NCBI RefSeq assembly: GCF_900473935.1
Contig: NZ_UCNN01000017.1
Location: 54,723-118,722 of the forward strand
Direction: 5' to 3'
Length of the DNA: 64,000 nucleotides
Origin: Synechococcus sp. UW105
GTDB lineage: Bacteria > Cyanobacteriota > Cyanobacteriia > PCC-6307 > Cyanobiaceae
In this document: piece after piece, positions 55,545 through 63,980 of the stretch
Position numbering within the stretch: position 1 is the stretch's first letter
How the letters are laid out: the number at the start of each line of letters is the position of its first letter
The notes under the pieces: generated by a model
What the model saw: only the letters and a program-made list of their open reading frames with translations
Databases searched by the model: none
What the model was told of the DNA's origin: nothing
Position numbers and translations under genes: made by a program

Positions 55545-56130
55545 TTCAGGCATGGATGAGCCTGCTCCCAAAATCATCTCCCGCAAGGAAGCGCAGGCCC
55601 AAGGTCTCAAGCGCTACTACACAGGCAAGCCTTGCAAGCACGGCCACATAGCAGAACGCTCTGTAAGCGATAGAAAATGCCTTGAATGCAACCGTTCAAA
55701 TGTGTCTAGGTTTAGAGAAAATCACCCTGAAAGTATTAGAGAAACCAACAAGAAAGGCTGGTCAAAACTCTCGCCAGAACATAAGCGAGAAAAGGCAAAA
55801 CGCTATAGAACCAACAATCGCGAAAGCTATCTGCAAGGAATGCGCAACCATTATGAGCAAAACAAAGCTTATTACAAGCAGAGAAGGCATGAAACCCTGC
55901 GAAATTTAGCCGATCAATACAATGAATTGAGCGCAGAAGAGCAGCAACGTGTAGATGCAATTTATGCTGAGGCCAATGAATTAAACGCACGCGATGGAGC
56001 ACGCTCTTGGCACGTTGACCACATCAAGCCATTAGCCAAAGGCGGCAAACATCACCCCGACAACCTTCAGATACTCACCGCCGAAGAGAACCTAAGCAAA
56101 GGAGCAAAGTACGAGGCAGAAGATTCTTAA
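55537..56130 (+). CDS. HNH endonuclease
   Basis: A 197-residue HNH nuclease. The HNH core is WHVDHIKPLAKGGKHHPDNLQILTAEEN near residues 160-187. The N-terminal domain has zinc-like Cys pairs (KPCKHGH and KCLECN) and a long basic helical middle. HNH proteins next to terminase genes help large-terminase cleavage during packaging in several phages. It could instead be a homing-type nuclease. ATG 55537 overlaps the preceding gene; MDEPAPK at 55552 is an alternative. Confidence 0.8.
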   Translation: MDNSGMDEPAPKIISRKEAQAQGLKRYYTGKPCKHGHIAERSVSDRKCLECNRSNVSRFRENHPESIRETNKKGWSKLSPEHKREKAKRYRTNNRESYLQGMRNHYEQNKAYYKQRRHETLRNLADQYNELSAEEQQRVDAIYAEANELNARDGARSWHVDHIKPLAKGGKHHPDNLQILTAEENLSKGAKYEAEDS

Positions 56131-56236
56131 GCAGATTCGATCGGAACAAAATCTTCCTCAGTTCCGTTACCAAGCTCAGCCTCAACGGGCGCAACCAAGC
56201 AAAGCCCGGCATCATGCGCGGACTGACGCCTGATCC
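56127..56236 (-). pseudogene. Remnant of a minus-strand gene, end ELGNGTEEDFVPIESA
   Basis: An open minus-strand frame ends at TAA 56127 with ...LVAPVEAELGNGTEEDFVPIESA. No start is visible before the frame runs under the outer-membrane protein gene. The last part matches the second remnant at 57480 (NGTEEDFVPIE), so both are probably tails of related lost genes. The family is not recognised. Confidence 0.4.
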
Positions 56237-57364
56237 ATGCATCGGTCCCTGCGCCTGTCCTTATCGCTGAGCGGTGTTGCTGCACTGGCACTCGCTAATG
56301 GCGCTCTGCTGCCTGCCATTGCTCAAGAGGCAGGTGGCGCAGAAGATCTGGGGGTGATGGAGATCAACCTCAAGGATGCTGTTCAGTTCAATTGGGGTTT
56401 CCAAGGCGCATTGCAAGGAGCAGGAACACCGAATCAAGCAGGTATTGGTGGGTTCTTGCCCCTGTCTGTTGGCGAGAACAGTGTGTTCTTTGCTGATGTG
56501 TTGCTCAATGCCAACTTTGCTGATTACGGCGGCAACAGCAGCATCGTCAATACAGAGGTTGCTGGCACAACGATCAGTACCTCATCAAGGCTTGGCTACC
56601 GCTGGCTGAATAGCGACCGCAGCTGGATGTATGGCGTGAACGGCGGCTATGACAGCAGGCCGATGAATACAGGCAATGCTGAAACAGGTGTCACGCTCTA
56701 CGACAAGGAAAGTGCGTTCTTCCAGCAGATCGCAGCAGGTTTAGAAGCAGTATCAGATTCCTGGAACTTCAATGCCTATGCCTTAATCCCTGTTGGTGAT
56801 ACAGAGCAGCAGCTAAATAGAGCCTTTCAAGGCGGCGCGCTTGATACCTATGGGCTTGATGTTGGTTATGCAATCACTCCAGAGTGGGATGCCTCAATTG
56901 GTTACTACTACCAAAGCGGTGATCTAGGAGAAGCAGATGGATCTGGCGTGCAGGTCGAGCTGGATTATCAGATCGCTTATGGTTTAACTGCTGGTATCAA
57001 TGTTTCCTATGACGAAGCGTTTGAAACCAGAGTTTCAGGCAACATTGAGTATCGCTTTGGCAGCAATAGTTCAGCTGCAGAAACGAAGAAAAAAGCATGG
57101 CAAAAGCCAACCATTCAAGCTTTATCTGAAAGTGTTAAAAACAGAAATATCCGCGTTCATGATGCAGCAGGTTCATGCAAAGTGTTTGATCCGCGCAATG
57201 GTAAATTTATAAATTCGGTACCCCAAAGTCAGTTCCAGTTTATGGATGAAATTATTAATCCCGGCGCGTCCCTGGAAATTATTAATGCTGATGGACAAGT
57301 GGTAAAGTTGCATTGTAGCCCTGGCGCAAAAGATGCAACCGCTAACGGCTGGGAGCCCGCTTGA
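56237..57364 (+). CDS. Outer-membrane beta-barrel protein (inverse-autotransporter-like), cargo
   Basis: A 375-residue exported protein. The signal peptide (LRLSLSLSGVAALALANGALLPAIA, cleavage before QEAGG) is followed by about ten alternating strands with aromatic girdles, including LGYRWLNSDRSWMYGVNGGYDSRPMNTG and GLDVGYAITPEWDASIGYYYQSGDLG, like the barrel of intimin-type inverse autotransporters. After residue 280 a polar C-terminal domain with two cysteines follows. Codon use is more AT-rich than core genes. In a satellite such a surface protein could change phage attachment; that is inference. The 321 bases after it contain only a gene remnant. Confidence 0.7.
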   Translation: MHRSLRLSLSLSGVAALALANGALLPAIAQEAGGAEDLGVMEINLKDAVQFNWGFQGALQGAGTPNQAGIGGFLPLSVGENSVFFADVLLNANFADYGGNSSIVNTEVAGTTISTSSRLGYRWLNSDRSWMYGVNGGYDSRPMNTGNAETGVTLYDKESAFFQQIAAGLEAVSDSWNFNAYALIPVGDTEQQLNRAFQGGALDTYGLDVGYAITPEWDASIGYYYQSGDLGEADGSGVQVELDYQIAYGLTAGINVSYDEAFETRVSGNIEYRFGSNSSAAETKKKAWQKPTIQALSESVKNRNIRVHDAAGSCKVFDPRNGKFINSVPQSQFQFMDEIINPGASLEIINADGQVVKLHCSPGAKDATANGWEPA

Positions 57365-57479
57365 GTACAAGCCCATCTAGGATCTAATATCTCATCAAAA
57401 CTCGCTTAAAGCAGCTCATTGGCGGTTCAATACCTGGCACGATTGAGCGCAGTTGAGCAGAAGTAGATCAGGCAATTAG

Positions 57480-57614
57480 TTATTCAATAGGAACGAAATC
57501 TTCCTCAGTGCCATTCACAAGTTCACCGCCAGTAAGTGCCCCGAGAGTGTCGACAACGGTGGGATAGGGATCCTCTCCGAGCTTTGCCTTGGCTCGCTTC
57601 CATCTCTCAACATC
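57480..57614 (-). pseudogene. Second remnant with the same C-terminal end
   Basis: A 44-codon minus-strand frame (RWKRAKAKLGEDPYPTVV, VDTLGALTGGELVNGTEEDFVPIE, then TAA) with an in-frame TGA at 57615 upstream and no start. At the DNA level 57490-57523 resembles 56143-56176. The two remnants flank the outer-membrane protein gene, as if it lies between two decayed paralogues. Confidence 0.4.
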
Positions 57615-57636
57615 TCAACCCTCAGCAGGGTGGCAG

Positions 57637-57664
57637 TAAAAAACCCCACTCATGAGAGCGGGGC
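57637..57664 (-). terminator. Terminator of the minus-strand repeat protein gene
   Basis: On the minus strand GCCCCGCTC-TCAT-GAGTGGGG (one mismatch) is followed by TTTTTT, 22 bases after the stop of the next gene. Confidence 0.75.
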
Positions 57665-57685
57665 ATTGCGTTGAAAGGGCTTGGC

Positions 57686-58588
57686 TCAGAAGGCGCAGCC
57701 GTCACCACCGCTAAGAGGACTGATCATCTGACCAGAGTTCTCGCTGAACTTGCCTGACATGTAGGACGTACCACCAGGACCAGAGTTGGCGCCGAGTTCA
57801 GCAACAGGGTTGAGTGATTTCCCGAAGCTGTCCATCCCAGCGGCTGGTTCGAAGGTTTCAGTCATGTAGGTCGAACCACCAGGACCAGCAGTGCCGCCGA
57901 GGTGTGGAGCGGTGCCTGGGTTGTCGATGATGATTCCATGCTCATTCCTACCTGCATCAAAGCCAGGAGAGGGGACGTCCCCGCAGGTCGCCATGACACT
58001 CCCTGCATAGGCAGCTAAATCGTATAAACCAGGAAAAACCAAGCTTTCTGCTGTCATGAAAGTCGAACCACCAGGACCAGCAGTGCCGCCGACGTTCTCC
58101 CTCATGCCGAACACCACATCGTTGTTGTCTTGGTCACCAGATCTGATGTCCTCGAAGTAAACAACTTGTATGCCCTTAATGGAACGATCAATGCCGGGGA
58201 AGCGGCTACCAATGGGCACGTTTTGACCACAACCTTCTTGGATCCCCACATCGTTGGCGTCGTAGTCACCAACGGTCCTGTCTTCAAAGGTGCTGGCACC
58301 ACCGTTTGTCCAGATTTTCGTTGGACGACCTTCACCTCTAAGGGAGTCGCCGCCACCACCTGTCGTGAAGTGGTTGTCATCAACGATCACGCTTCCTTTG
58401 GTGTCGATGTCTTGAGGCTTGAAAACACCCTCACCCCCAAGGGGGCCCAACAGCTGACCACCGGGTCCTTTGTAAAAGGTTTGTCCATCTTGTTGAACCA
58501 GTGAAAGAGGTCCACGAACGCCAAGTGCAAGATCGCCTTGAGGAGCTGGTTTACCGGTGATTGCATCGAAGGTGACCATGTGAGGCAT
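57686..58588 (-). CDS. Repeat protein with two DUF4114-like motifs, cargo
   Basis: A 300-residue Gly-rich acidic protein. Two copies of a motif like the end of DUF4114 domains occur: FEDRTVGDYDANDVGIQ and FEDIRSGDQDNNDVVFGM, with Asp/Asn that could bind calcium. Three copies of GPGG(S/T)(T/S)(F/Y)M lie in the C-terminal half. I see no signal peptide, so it may be exported by another route or stay inside. It could be structural or adhesive; no firm role. ATG 58588 is preferred to TTG 58630. Not a phage structural family I recognise. Confidence 0.6.
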   Translation of the reverse strand: MPHMVTFDAITGKPAPQGDLALGVRGPLSLVQQDGQTFYKGPGGQLLGPLGGEGVFKPQDIDTKGSVIVDDNHFTTGGGGDSLRGEGRPTKIWTNGGASTFEDRTVGDYDANDVGIQEGCGQNVPIGSRFPGIDRSIKGIQVVYFEDIRSGDQDNNDVVFGMRENVGGTAGPGGSTFMTAESLVFPGLYDLAAYAGSVMATCGDVPSPGFDAGRNEHGIIIDNPGTAPHLGGTAGPGGSTYMTETFEPAAGMDSFGKSLNPVAELGANSGPGGTSYMSGKFSENSGQMISPLSGGDGCAF

Positions 58589-58701
58589 GGATTTAAAAGC
58601 GGTGGAGGGTCTCCCCTCTCGATGAACCAACCATCGGCCGAATCAACGGTTCACCTGGCGACCTGCCTCACCAACAGCTGTGAGGTTGGTCACAGGTGCT
58701 C

Positions 58702-58722
58702 AAAACCTAGTCACCACCTAGG
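58702..58722 (-). terminator. Weak terminator after DUF1651 gene
   Basis: On the minus strand CCTAG-GTGGTGA-CTAGG then TTTT overlaps the stop codon of the DUF1651 gene. The stem has only five pairs. Confidence 0.35.
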
Positions 58723-58974
58723 CGGGCACCGCTTCCACCCGCCGGACTTCTGCATCGTTTCCCAGGCTTCGATGGCGTTGTGCCTGAGCATCCTGCGCAC
58801 CACAGGCTGACCACTGCCGCGTAACGGTCTGGTCTCCACTACCACCCACTTCGCATGGGCTGTAGGCATGTCATTCCTGAACCGGCAGACCTTCTGTTGC
58901 TCTGTGCTTAGTAGCCACCCTTCCCCGTCTTTCGGGGCGTGGCGATCAACAAGAGGGCGATCCTTGCTTGGCAT
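58711..58974 (-). CDS. DUF1651 family protein
   Basis: An 87-residue protein that fits the picocyanobacterial DUF1651 family: GEGWLLSTEQQKVCRFRNDMP, then RMLRHNAIEAWETMQKSGGWKRCPPRW at the end. The family is almost confined to Prochlorococcus and marine Synechococcus, often in islands; function unknown. I start at MPSKDRPLVDRH (58974); the frame opens at 59025. Divergent from the next gene. Confidence 0.7.
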   Translation of the reverse strand: MPSKDRPLVDRHAPKDGEGWLLSTEQQKVCRFRNDMPTAHAKWVVVETRPLRGSGQPVVRRMLRHNAIEAWETMQKSGGWKRCPPRW

Positions 58975-59039
58975 CACCACAGGATGGCGAAACAGCCTTG
59001 GCTGCAGGCGGCACACTGAATTCACCTAGACCAGCGCCC

Positions 59040-59339
59040 ATGCCTGCTGTTGAACTGACCTGCCTTCAAACACTGGCGGATCTGGAGCAACTGGAGGGGC
59101 CGTGCATGGATGCACTGAGCGATGGAGACCCTGAAGGGGTGGCAACAGTGTTGCGGCTGGGGCTGAGTCATATGGCGATGACTGCCAAACGGCTCACTGA
59201 TGCAATGGTTTTGGATCGGCTGGATGCTGAGGAATTGCTTGAAAAGGGTGAGAGCACTGCTCTCACTTTTGCGTCGAACCCTGCTTGCAGAGGTATGCAG
59301 AGGCAAGCGGGTGAGAGCGTAAATCCAGTCTCTGACTAG
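59040..59339 (+). CDS. Small acidic helical protein at the right end
   Basis: A 99-residue protein (MPAVELTCLQTLADLEQLEG, DALSDGDPEGVATVLRLGLSH, AKRLTDAMVLDRLDAEELLEKGES) ending 34 bases before attR. No family recognised. Its 3' third contains three of the GCTCTCAC octamers, so coding and recombination sites overlap. Confidence 0.5.
   Translation: MPAVELTCLQTLADLEQLEGPCMDALSDGDPEGVATVLRLGLSHMAMTAKRLTDAMVLDRLDAEELLEKGESTALTFASNPACRGMQRQAGESVNPVSD
59248..59318 (+). promoter_or_regulatory. Right cluster of GCTCTCAC repeats (putative recombinase arm sites)
   Basis: Copies at 59248 (inverted), 59259 (direct) and 59311 (inverted) lie 55-125 bases inside attR, mirroring the three copies inside attL. 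The first two form a short palindrome GTGAGAGC-ACT-GCTCTCAC. Confidence 0.55.
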
Positions 59340-59372
59340 AAAACCCTTGCAATGACTGGGCTCTGGGACGCC

Positions 59373-59415
59373 TTCGTAAAGCGTGGGTCGCCTGTTCAAG
59401 TCAGGTCATCGGCTT
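59373..59415 (+). repeat. attR: right copy of 43-bp attachment core
   Basis: Exact copy of 45343-45385, the tRNA-Thr 3' part from the anticodon loop to one base past the end. Upstream of it the sequence no longer forms a tRNA, so this is the displaced chromosomal half. Chromosomal sequence resumes at 59416. Confidence 0.95.
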
Positions 59416-59490
59416 TGCTTCCGCATCGGCCCCCAAGAACGACTCCATTTGAGGAGTCCAGGCTCAGACGCAATCGTGACCGCCAGGGCC

Positions 59491-59670
59491 TCAGGATCCC
59501 CGATCAGCGAAGCCGTTCAAACTTGCATTCCTTCCCTCAGCCCTCAAGTGAGCAACCTCTGGGTGAGCGGGAAGCAGAGCCTCGATGATCAGGAACGAAC
59601 CTGCCGCAGCCAGAGATCCGGCTAAAGCAGCAGTGCAAACACACACTGCACCGTGCATCAGGTCTTTCAT
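59491..59670 (-). CDS. Possible small membrane or secreted protein, 59 residues
   Basis: A minus-strand ATG frame reads MKDLMHGAVCVCTAALAGSL, then AAAGSFLIIEALLPAHPEVAHL and a polar tail; it has one hydrophobic helix that could be a signal anchor. No homologue known to me. Apart from this frame the stretch 59416-59794 shows only a short palindrome (TGAGAC-GGGT-CTCA type) near 59728. Confidence 0.35.
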   Translation of the reverse strand: MKDLMHGAVCVCTAALAGSLAAAGSFLIIEALLPAHPEVAHLRAEGRNASLNGFADRGS

Positions 59671-59794
59671 GGTTGAAGGGCTGCTGCATTCAGCCTCTGC
59701 CTGAAACGGGAAAAGAGTGGTGAGACGGGTCTCAACAATCAGTGCGCAGTGTCACAACTGAATCAAACTGAAGATCCATGGTGAACGGCTGCAG

Positions 59795-61081
59795 ATGAGC
59801 GGCATGGAGCCGACCAAGCTGGAGAGGCTGCACCGCAGCTACAGCCGCGATGCGGAACTGGATGAAGCCTTCATCGTTCTCACCATCGGTGCCAGCCTGA
59901 TTGCCACCCTCGGCTTATTGGCAAACAGTTCAGCTGTGGTGATCGGGGCGATGGTGGTTGCACCATGGATCCACCCATTACGCGCCAGTGCCTTTGCAGT
60001 TCTGCTCGGTCGCGTTCGACTGTTGGGCCGATCGCTGAGCACCCTGGCGATCGGGGTTGCGCTGACAACCGTTTTATCTGCATTGCTGGGTGCACTGGTC
60101 GCACTGCCCCAGTTCGGCAGCGAGGTCACAGCGCGCACCATGCCCAACCTGCTGGACCTTGGCATTGCTCTTGTTGCAGGTGGACTCGCGAGCTACGCCA
60201 AAATGCGAAGCGACGCAGTGAGCTCCCTGGCAGGGACGGCGATCGCCGTGGCTCTGGTACCACCGGTGTGCGTGATGGGCCTGCTGCTGTCACAACAGGA
60301 TTGGTCCTTAGCCGCAGGCGCAGGCCTCCTCTTTTCCACCAACCTTCTGGGGATCCTGACGGGAGGGTTGATGTTGATGGCCTGGAAAGACCCGTTCTTC
60401 CGCGAGCAACTCACCCGCAGTCGCCTAAGTGCAGCCAGCTTCGCGCTGACTGGCTTACTCATCGTGCCCCTTGGCACCAGTTTCATCAGCCTGCTCCAAG
60501 CCAAAAATCAAGACAACATCAAAAACCTCGTGGAGATCACGATTCGTCGTTTTCTCGAGGATGAAACCATCACCTTTGGCGATGTGAAAGGTGTTCCTGA
60601 AAGCGAGGCGGTGAACCTTGAATCGGTGCGAATTGATTGGGATGTTCAACCACCAGTCATCCGCGCCCGGGTCAGTGTGAGTGACCCTCGTTTTCCCACC
60701 TTCACACAGGTGAAAGCGGTGCAGAAAGAGATCAACAAGCGTCAGCGAATGCAGTTTCAACTGGTGGTGGAACGCACCGCTGTGGAAGTGGTGGGTCCCC
60801 CACCCAAAACACCGACGATCGAACTCGATAGCCGCTTGGATGAAGTGCTGCTGCCTCAGCCACCTGGAGCAGGGCAAGAGCCGTCTGCAACTGACACGTC
60901 GACACTCTCTGACGAGATCACAACGGAAGCTGATGCCAAGCCTGCGGACAGAGAACACCGCCTGATTCCGGAACCGGCAACCCAGAACAAGGTCACTCCA
61001 ACAGATGCTCAGACAGCACCGCACCGCCATCCCTCAAGTCAGACGACTGAAGGACCGCAACCGAACCTGGACGATTGGTGA
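59795..61081 (+). CDS. DUF389 family membrane protein
   Basis: A 428-residue member of the DUF389 (TIGR00341-like) family. Six hydrophobic segments lie between residues 28 and 235, with LTIGASLIATLGLLANSSAVVIGAMVVAPWIHPL, SYAKMRSDAVSSLAGTAIAVALVPPVCVMG as the family core. A soluble domain follows and the C-terminal tail is Pro/Thr/Glu-rich. Function unknown. It is the first chromosomal gene right of the element. Confidence 0.85.
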   Translation: MSGMEPTKLERLHRSYSRDAELDEAFIVLTIGASLIATLGLLANSSAVVIGAMVVAPWIHPLRASAFAVLLGRVRLLGRSLSTLAIGVALTTVLSALLGALVALPQFGSEVTARTMPNLLDLGIALVAGGLASYAKMRSDAVSSLAGTAIAVALVPPVCVMGLLLSQQDWSLAAGAGLLFSTNLLGILTGGLMLMAWKDPFFREQLTRSRLSAASFALTGLLIVPLGTSFISLLQAKNQDNIKNLVEITIRRFLEDETITFGDVKGVPESEAVNLESVRIDWDVQPPVIRARVSVSDPRFPTFTQVKAVQKEINKRQRMQFQLVVERTAVEVVGPPPKTPTIELDSRLDEVLLPQPPGAGQEPSATDTSTLSDEITTEADAKPADREHRLIPEPATQNKVTPTDAQTAPHRHPSSQTTEGPQPNLDDW

Positions 61082-61122
61082 CGGTGAAGAGCACGGAGAT
61101 GAGGCGGCGTCTTGCACGATGA

Positions 61123-62229
<1,107 letters not shown>

Positions 62230-62283
62230 ACCAAAAGGAGGGTTTGCACCACACGTGCGAGGCAACCAACCAGCCTGGTGAAT

Positions 62284-62348
62284 GCAACCAGAGAGCCAGT
62301 GAACACCAACACTTCAACGACATTGGTGTTCACTGACTCTCTGGTTGC
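62284..62348. repeat. 26-bp inverted repeat at a convergent gene end
   Basis: The arm at 62284-62309 (starting GCAACCAGAGAG) pairs with 62323-62348 with one mismatch and a 13-base loop. It lies after gap and inside the last codons of the opposite gene. No T run follows on either strand, so it could be a bidirectional terminator or an mRNA end protector. Confidence 0.8.
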
Positions 62349-63906
62349 GGATTCTGCCGAATGCGGGTGGCTTGATCTGCAGTTGCATCACCAGCAGCCG
62401 TGTGATCAGACAGCCCATGGCAGTCAAAATGACGGCTGTATTCAGAGGGATCGGATTGACGCTGTTTGAATCGGCGTAGAAGCTGATAAACAGAGACAGG
62501 ACGAATCCCCAGAACAGAGAGATCTCCGCATATATCTCATGCCTCAAGGTGGGATGGCTTGCATCAGCACGGATGACATCCCTAAGGATCGCCCCTCCAG
62601 CACCGGTCATGGCACTAAACACAGGGCCCCAAATCAACAGGGGATCACATTGTTCCTCAACAGCCACAATCACACCCACCACCGTGAACGCTGCCAGGCC
62701 AAGGGCATCCAGCACCTGAATCATCCAGGCACCATTCAGCCTTAGGTGATGCGTCCAGCGCGGCAACCGTCGAGGCCACGGAGCACGCATCACGATGTCA
62801 CTGAACAGCACGAGCACAATCACGATCGTGAGGTTATGGACGGACTGCAACACCGCAGGACGGTCGCGATTCACAATCAGATCCCTCAGGATCCCTCCAC
62901 CCACGGCAGGAAGGCTGGCCAGCACAAAGGCACCGAAGAGGCTGAATCGTTCCTGCTGAGCTAGCAGCACTCCGGAGAAAGCAAAAGCAGCAGTCCCAAT
63001 AGTTTCCAGCGCAAAAAACCAGGGCTGCCCAGCGGTCATACCAAGCAGCGTTGGGAAGAGATAGTCACGAACAATCTGGTTGTAACGCCCCTCCTGCCGC
63101 AAGGTTTCCATGGCGTGGTTGAAGGCGTTCACCAGAGCTGGCGAGGTGGTGCGACGACTAAAGAGCACCACAATCGGGCCGCTGAAGATCGGTTGATTGC
63201 CAGCAACCAGCTGGCTTGTAAAGCCCTGCTCCCAGAGCAACGTGCCCCCCACCAGCCTGTCGATAGCCACCAGATCGACTTTGCCGTCAATCAGGTTCTG
63301 GAGGTTGTTCAGATCCGTGCTCGTGGAAAGCCACCGGCCCCGGTTGGATGGCGCTCTAAGAAACTGATCAATCGCATCGCCGTAGACGTAGCCCGACACA
63401 ACACCCAAGCGCAGCTGGCTCTTAGGGAATGACTGGGAGAAGACCGATGGTTGGAGCATGGCCCGGGCCGTGGGCTGATCCCTCCGACTGATCAGAATGA
63501 TGTCTTCCGTTCGATATGGCTCGGAAAAATAGGCGTATTGGCTGCGTTCCTCCGTCATGAAGGCCCCGCCGGCCACATCCCGATCGCCGCTCCTGATCTG
63601 CTTCTGGTGCCGGTCCCAACCAACCTGTGGCAGCTCCAGTGTGCGACCGAGCTTGTCTTCGAACACGGCCCTCAAAAGCTGCACGTCGAGACCGGTGATC
63701 CGGCGCATGTTGTCGGACTTCTCGAGGTACTGATAGGGCTTCCAGGGATACCAGCCACCACGGATCACCTGGTCCTGCATCGCATTGGCAGAGCTGGGCC
63801 CCCCAAGTGCGAGCAGGAGAGCCAGGCAGATCCCCCATGCGACAGCCATCAAGCGACCGTTCGCTCTCCACTGATCTCCGGCGGGTCCGTTCACAACAAG
63901 CGCCAT
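62314..63906 (-). CDS. Fusion of periplasmic solute-binding domain and TRIC/UPF0126 membrane domain
   Basis: A 530-residue two-part protein. After a signal sequence (MAVAWGICLALLLALGGPSSANA) residues about 45-300 form a bacterial family 3 solute-binding domain (GWYPWKPYQYLEKSDNMRRITGLDVQLLRAVFEDKLG; AGGAFMTEERSQYAYFSEPYR). From about residue 310 seven hydrophobic segments carry the two UPF0126/TRIC repeats, each with a G-G-x-L-R-D motif (GGGILRDLIVN and GAGGAILRDVIR). TRIC-type proteins are cation channels, so ligand-gated ion flow is possible but inferred. The start is among ATG 63921, 63906 and 63849. Confidence 0.82.
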   Translation of the reverse strand: MALVVNGPAGDQWRANGRLMAVAWGICLALLLALGGPSSANAMQDQVIRGGWYPWKPYQYLEKSDNMRRITGLDVQLLRAVFEDKLGRTLELPQVGWDRHQKQIRSGDRDVAGGAFMTEERSQYAYFSEPYRTEDIILISRRDQPTARAMLQPSVFSQSFPKSQLRLGVVSGYVYGDAIDQFLRAPSNRGRWLSTSTDLNNLQNLIDGKVDLVAIDRLVGGTLLWEQGFTSQLVAGNQPIFSGPIVVLFSRRTTSPALVNAFNHAMETLRQEGRYNQIVRDYLFPTLLGMTAGQPWFFALETIGTAAFAFSGVLLAQQERFSLFGAFVLASLPAVGGGILRDLIVNRDRPAVLQSVHNLTIVIVLVLFSDIVMRAPWPRRLPRWTHHLRLNGAWMIQVLDALGLAAFTVVGVIVAVEEQCDPLLIWGPVFSAMTGAGGAILRDVIRADASHPTLRHEIYAEISLFWGFVLSLFISFYADSNSVNPIPLNTAVILTAMGCLITRLLVMQLQIKPPAFGRIRNQRVSEHQCR

Positions 63907-63950
63907 TCCCCTGGCTTGCATGCTGCTCCAGGCAACTGAGATCAACAACA

Positions 63951-63980
63951 AAAAGCCCCCACCTAGCGGCGGGGGCTTTA
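63951..63980 (-). terminator. Intrinsic terminator at the right edge
   Basis: AAAGCCCCC (63952-63960) pairs with GGGGGCTTT (63971-63979). On the minus strand it is followed by TTTTTG, so it should end a leftward gene lying right of the window; the plus strand has a shorter T run. Confidence 0.8.

Larger units (their letters stand above)
45343..59415 (+). mobile_element. 14.0 kb phage-satellite-like integrative element in tRNA-Thr(CGT)
   Basis: The two ends are an exact 43-bp duplication of the tRNA 3' part, 14,030 bp apart. Inside are a tyrosine recombinase next to the intact tRNA, an excisionase-like HTH protein, overlapping small genes, a Spo11/TopoVIA-like Toprim protein, primase, SF3 helicase, an iteron array, terminase small and large subunits, HNH nuclease and cargo. 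Capsid, portal, tail and lysis genes are absent. This fits a phage satellite that replicates itself and supplies its own DNA-packaging recognition while borrowing a helper's particles, similar in concept to tycheposons, a class of tRNA-borne satellites in picocyanobacteria. Confidence 0.88.

Noticed and set aside
59022..59399. Minus-strand frame whose start resembles one at 45369 (MNRRPTLYE)
   Set aside because: The similarity is only the antisense of the duplicated tRNA attachment core.
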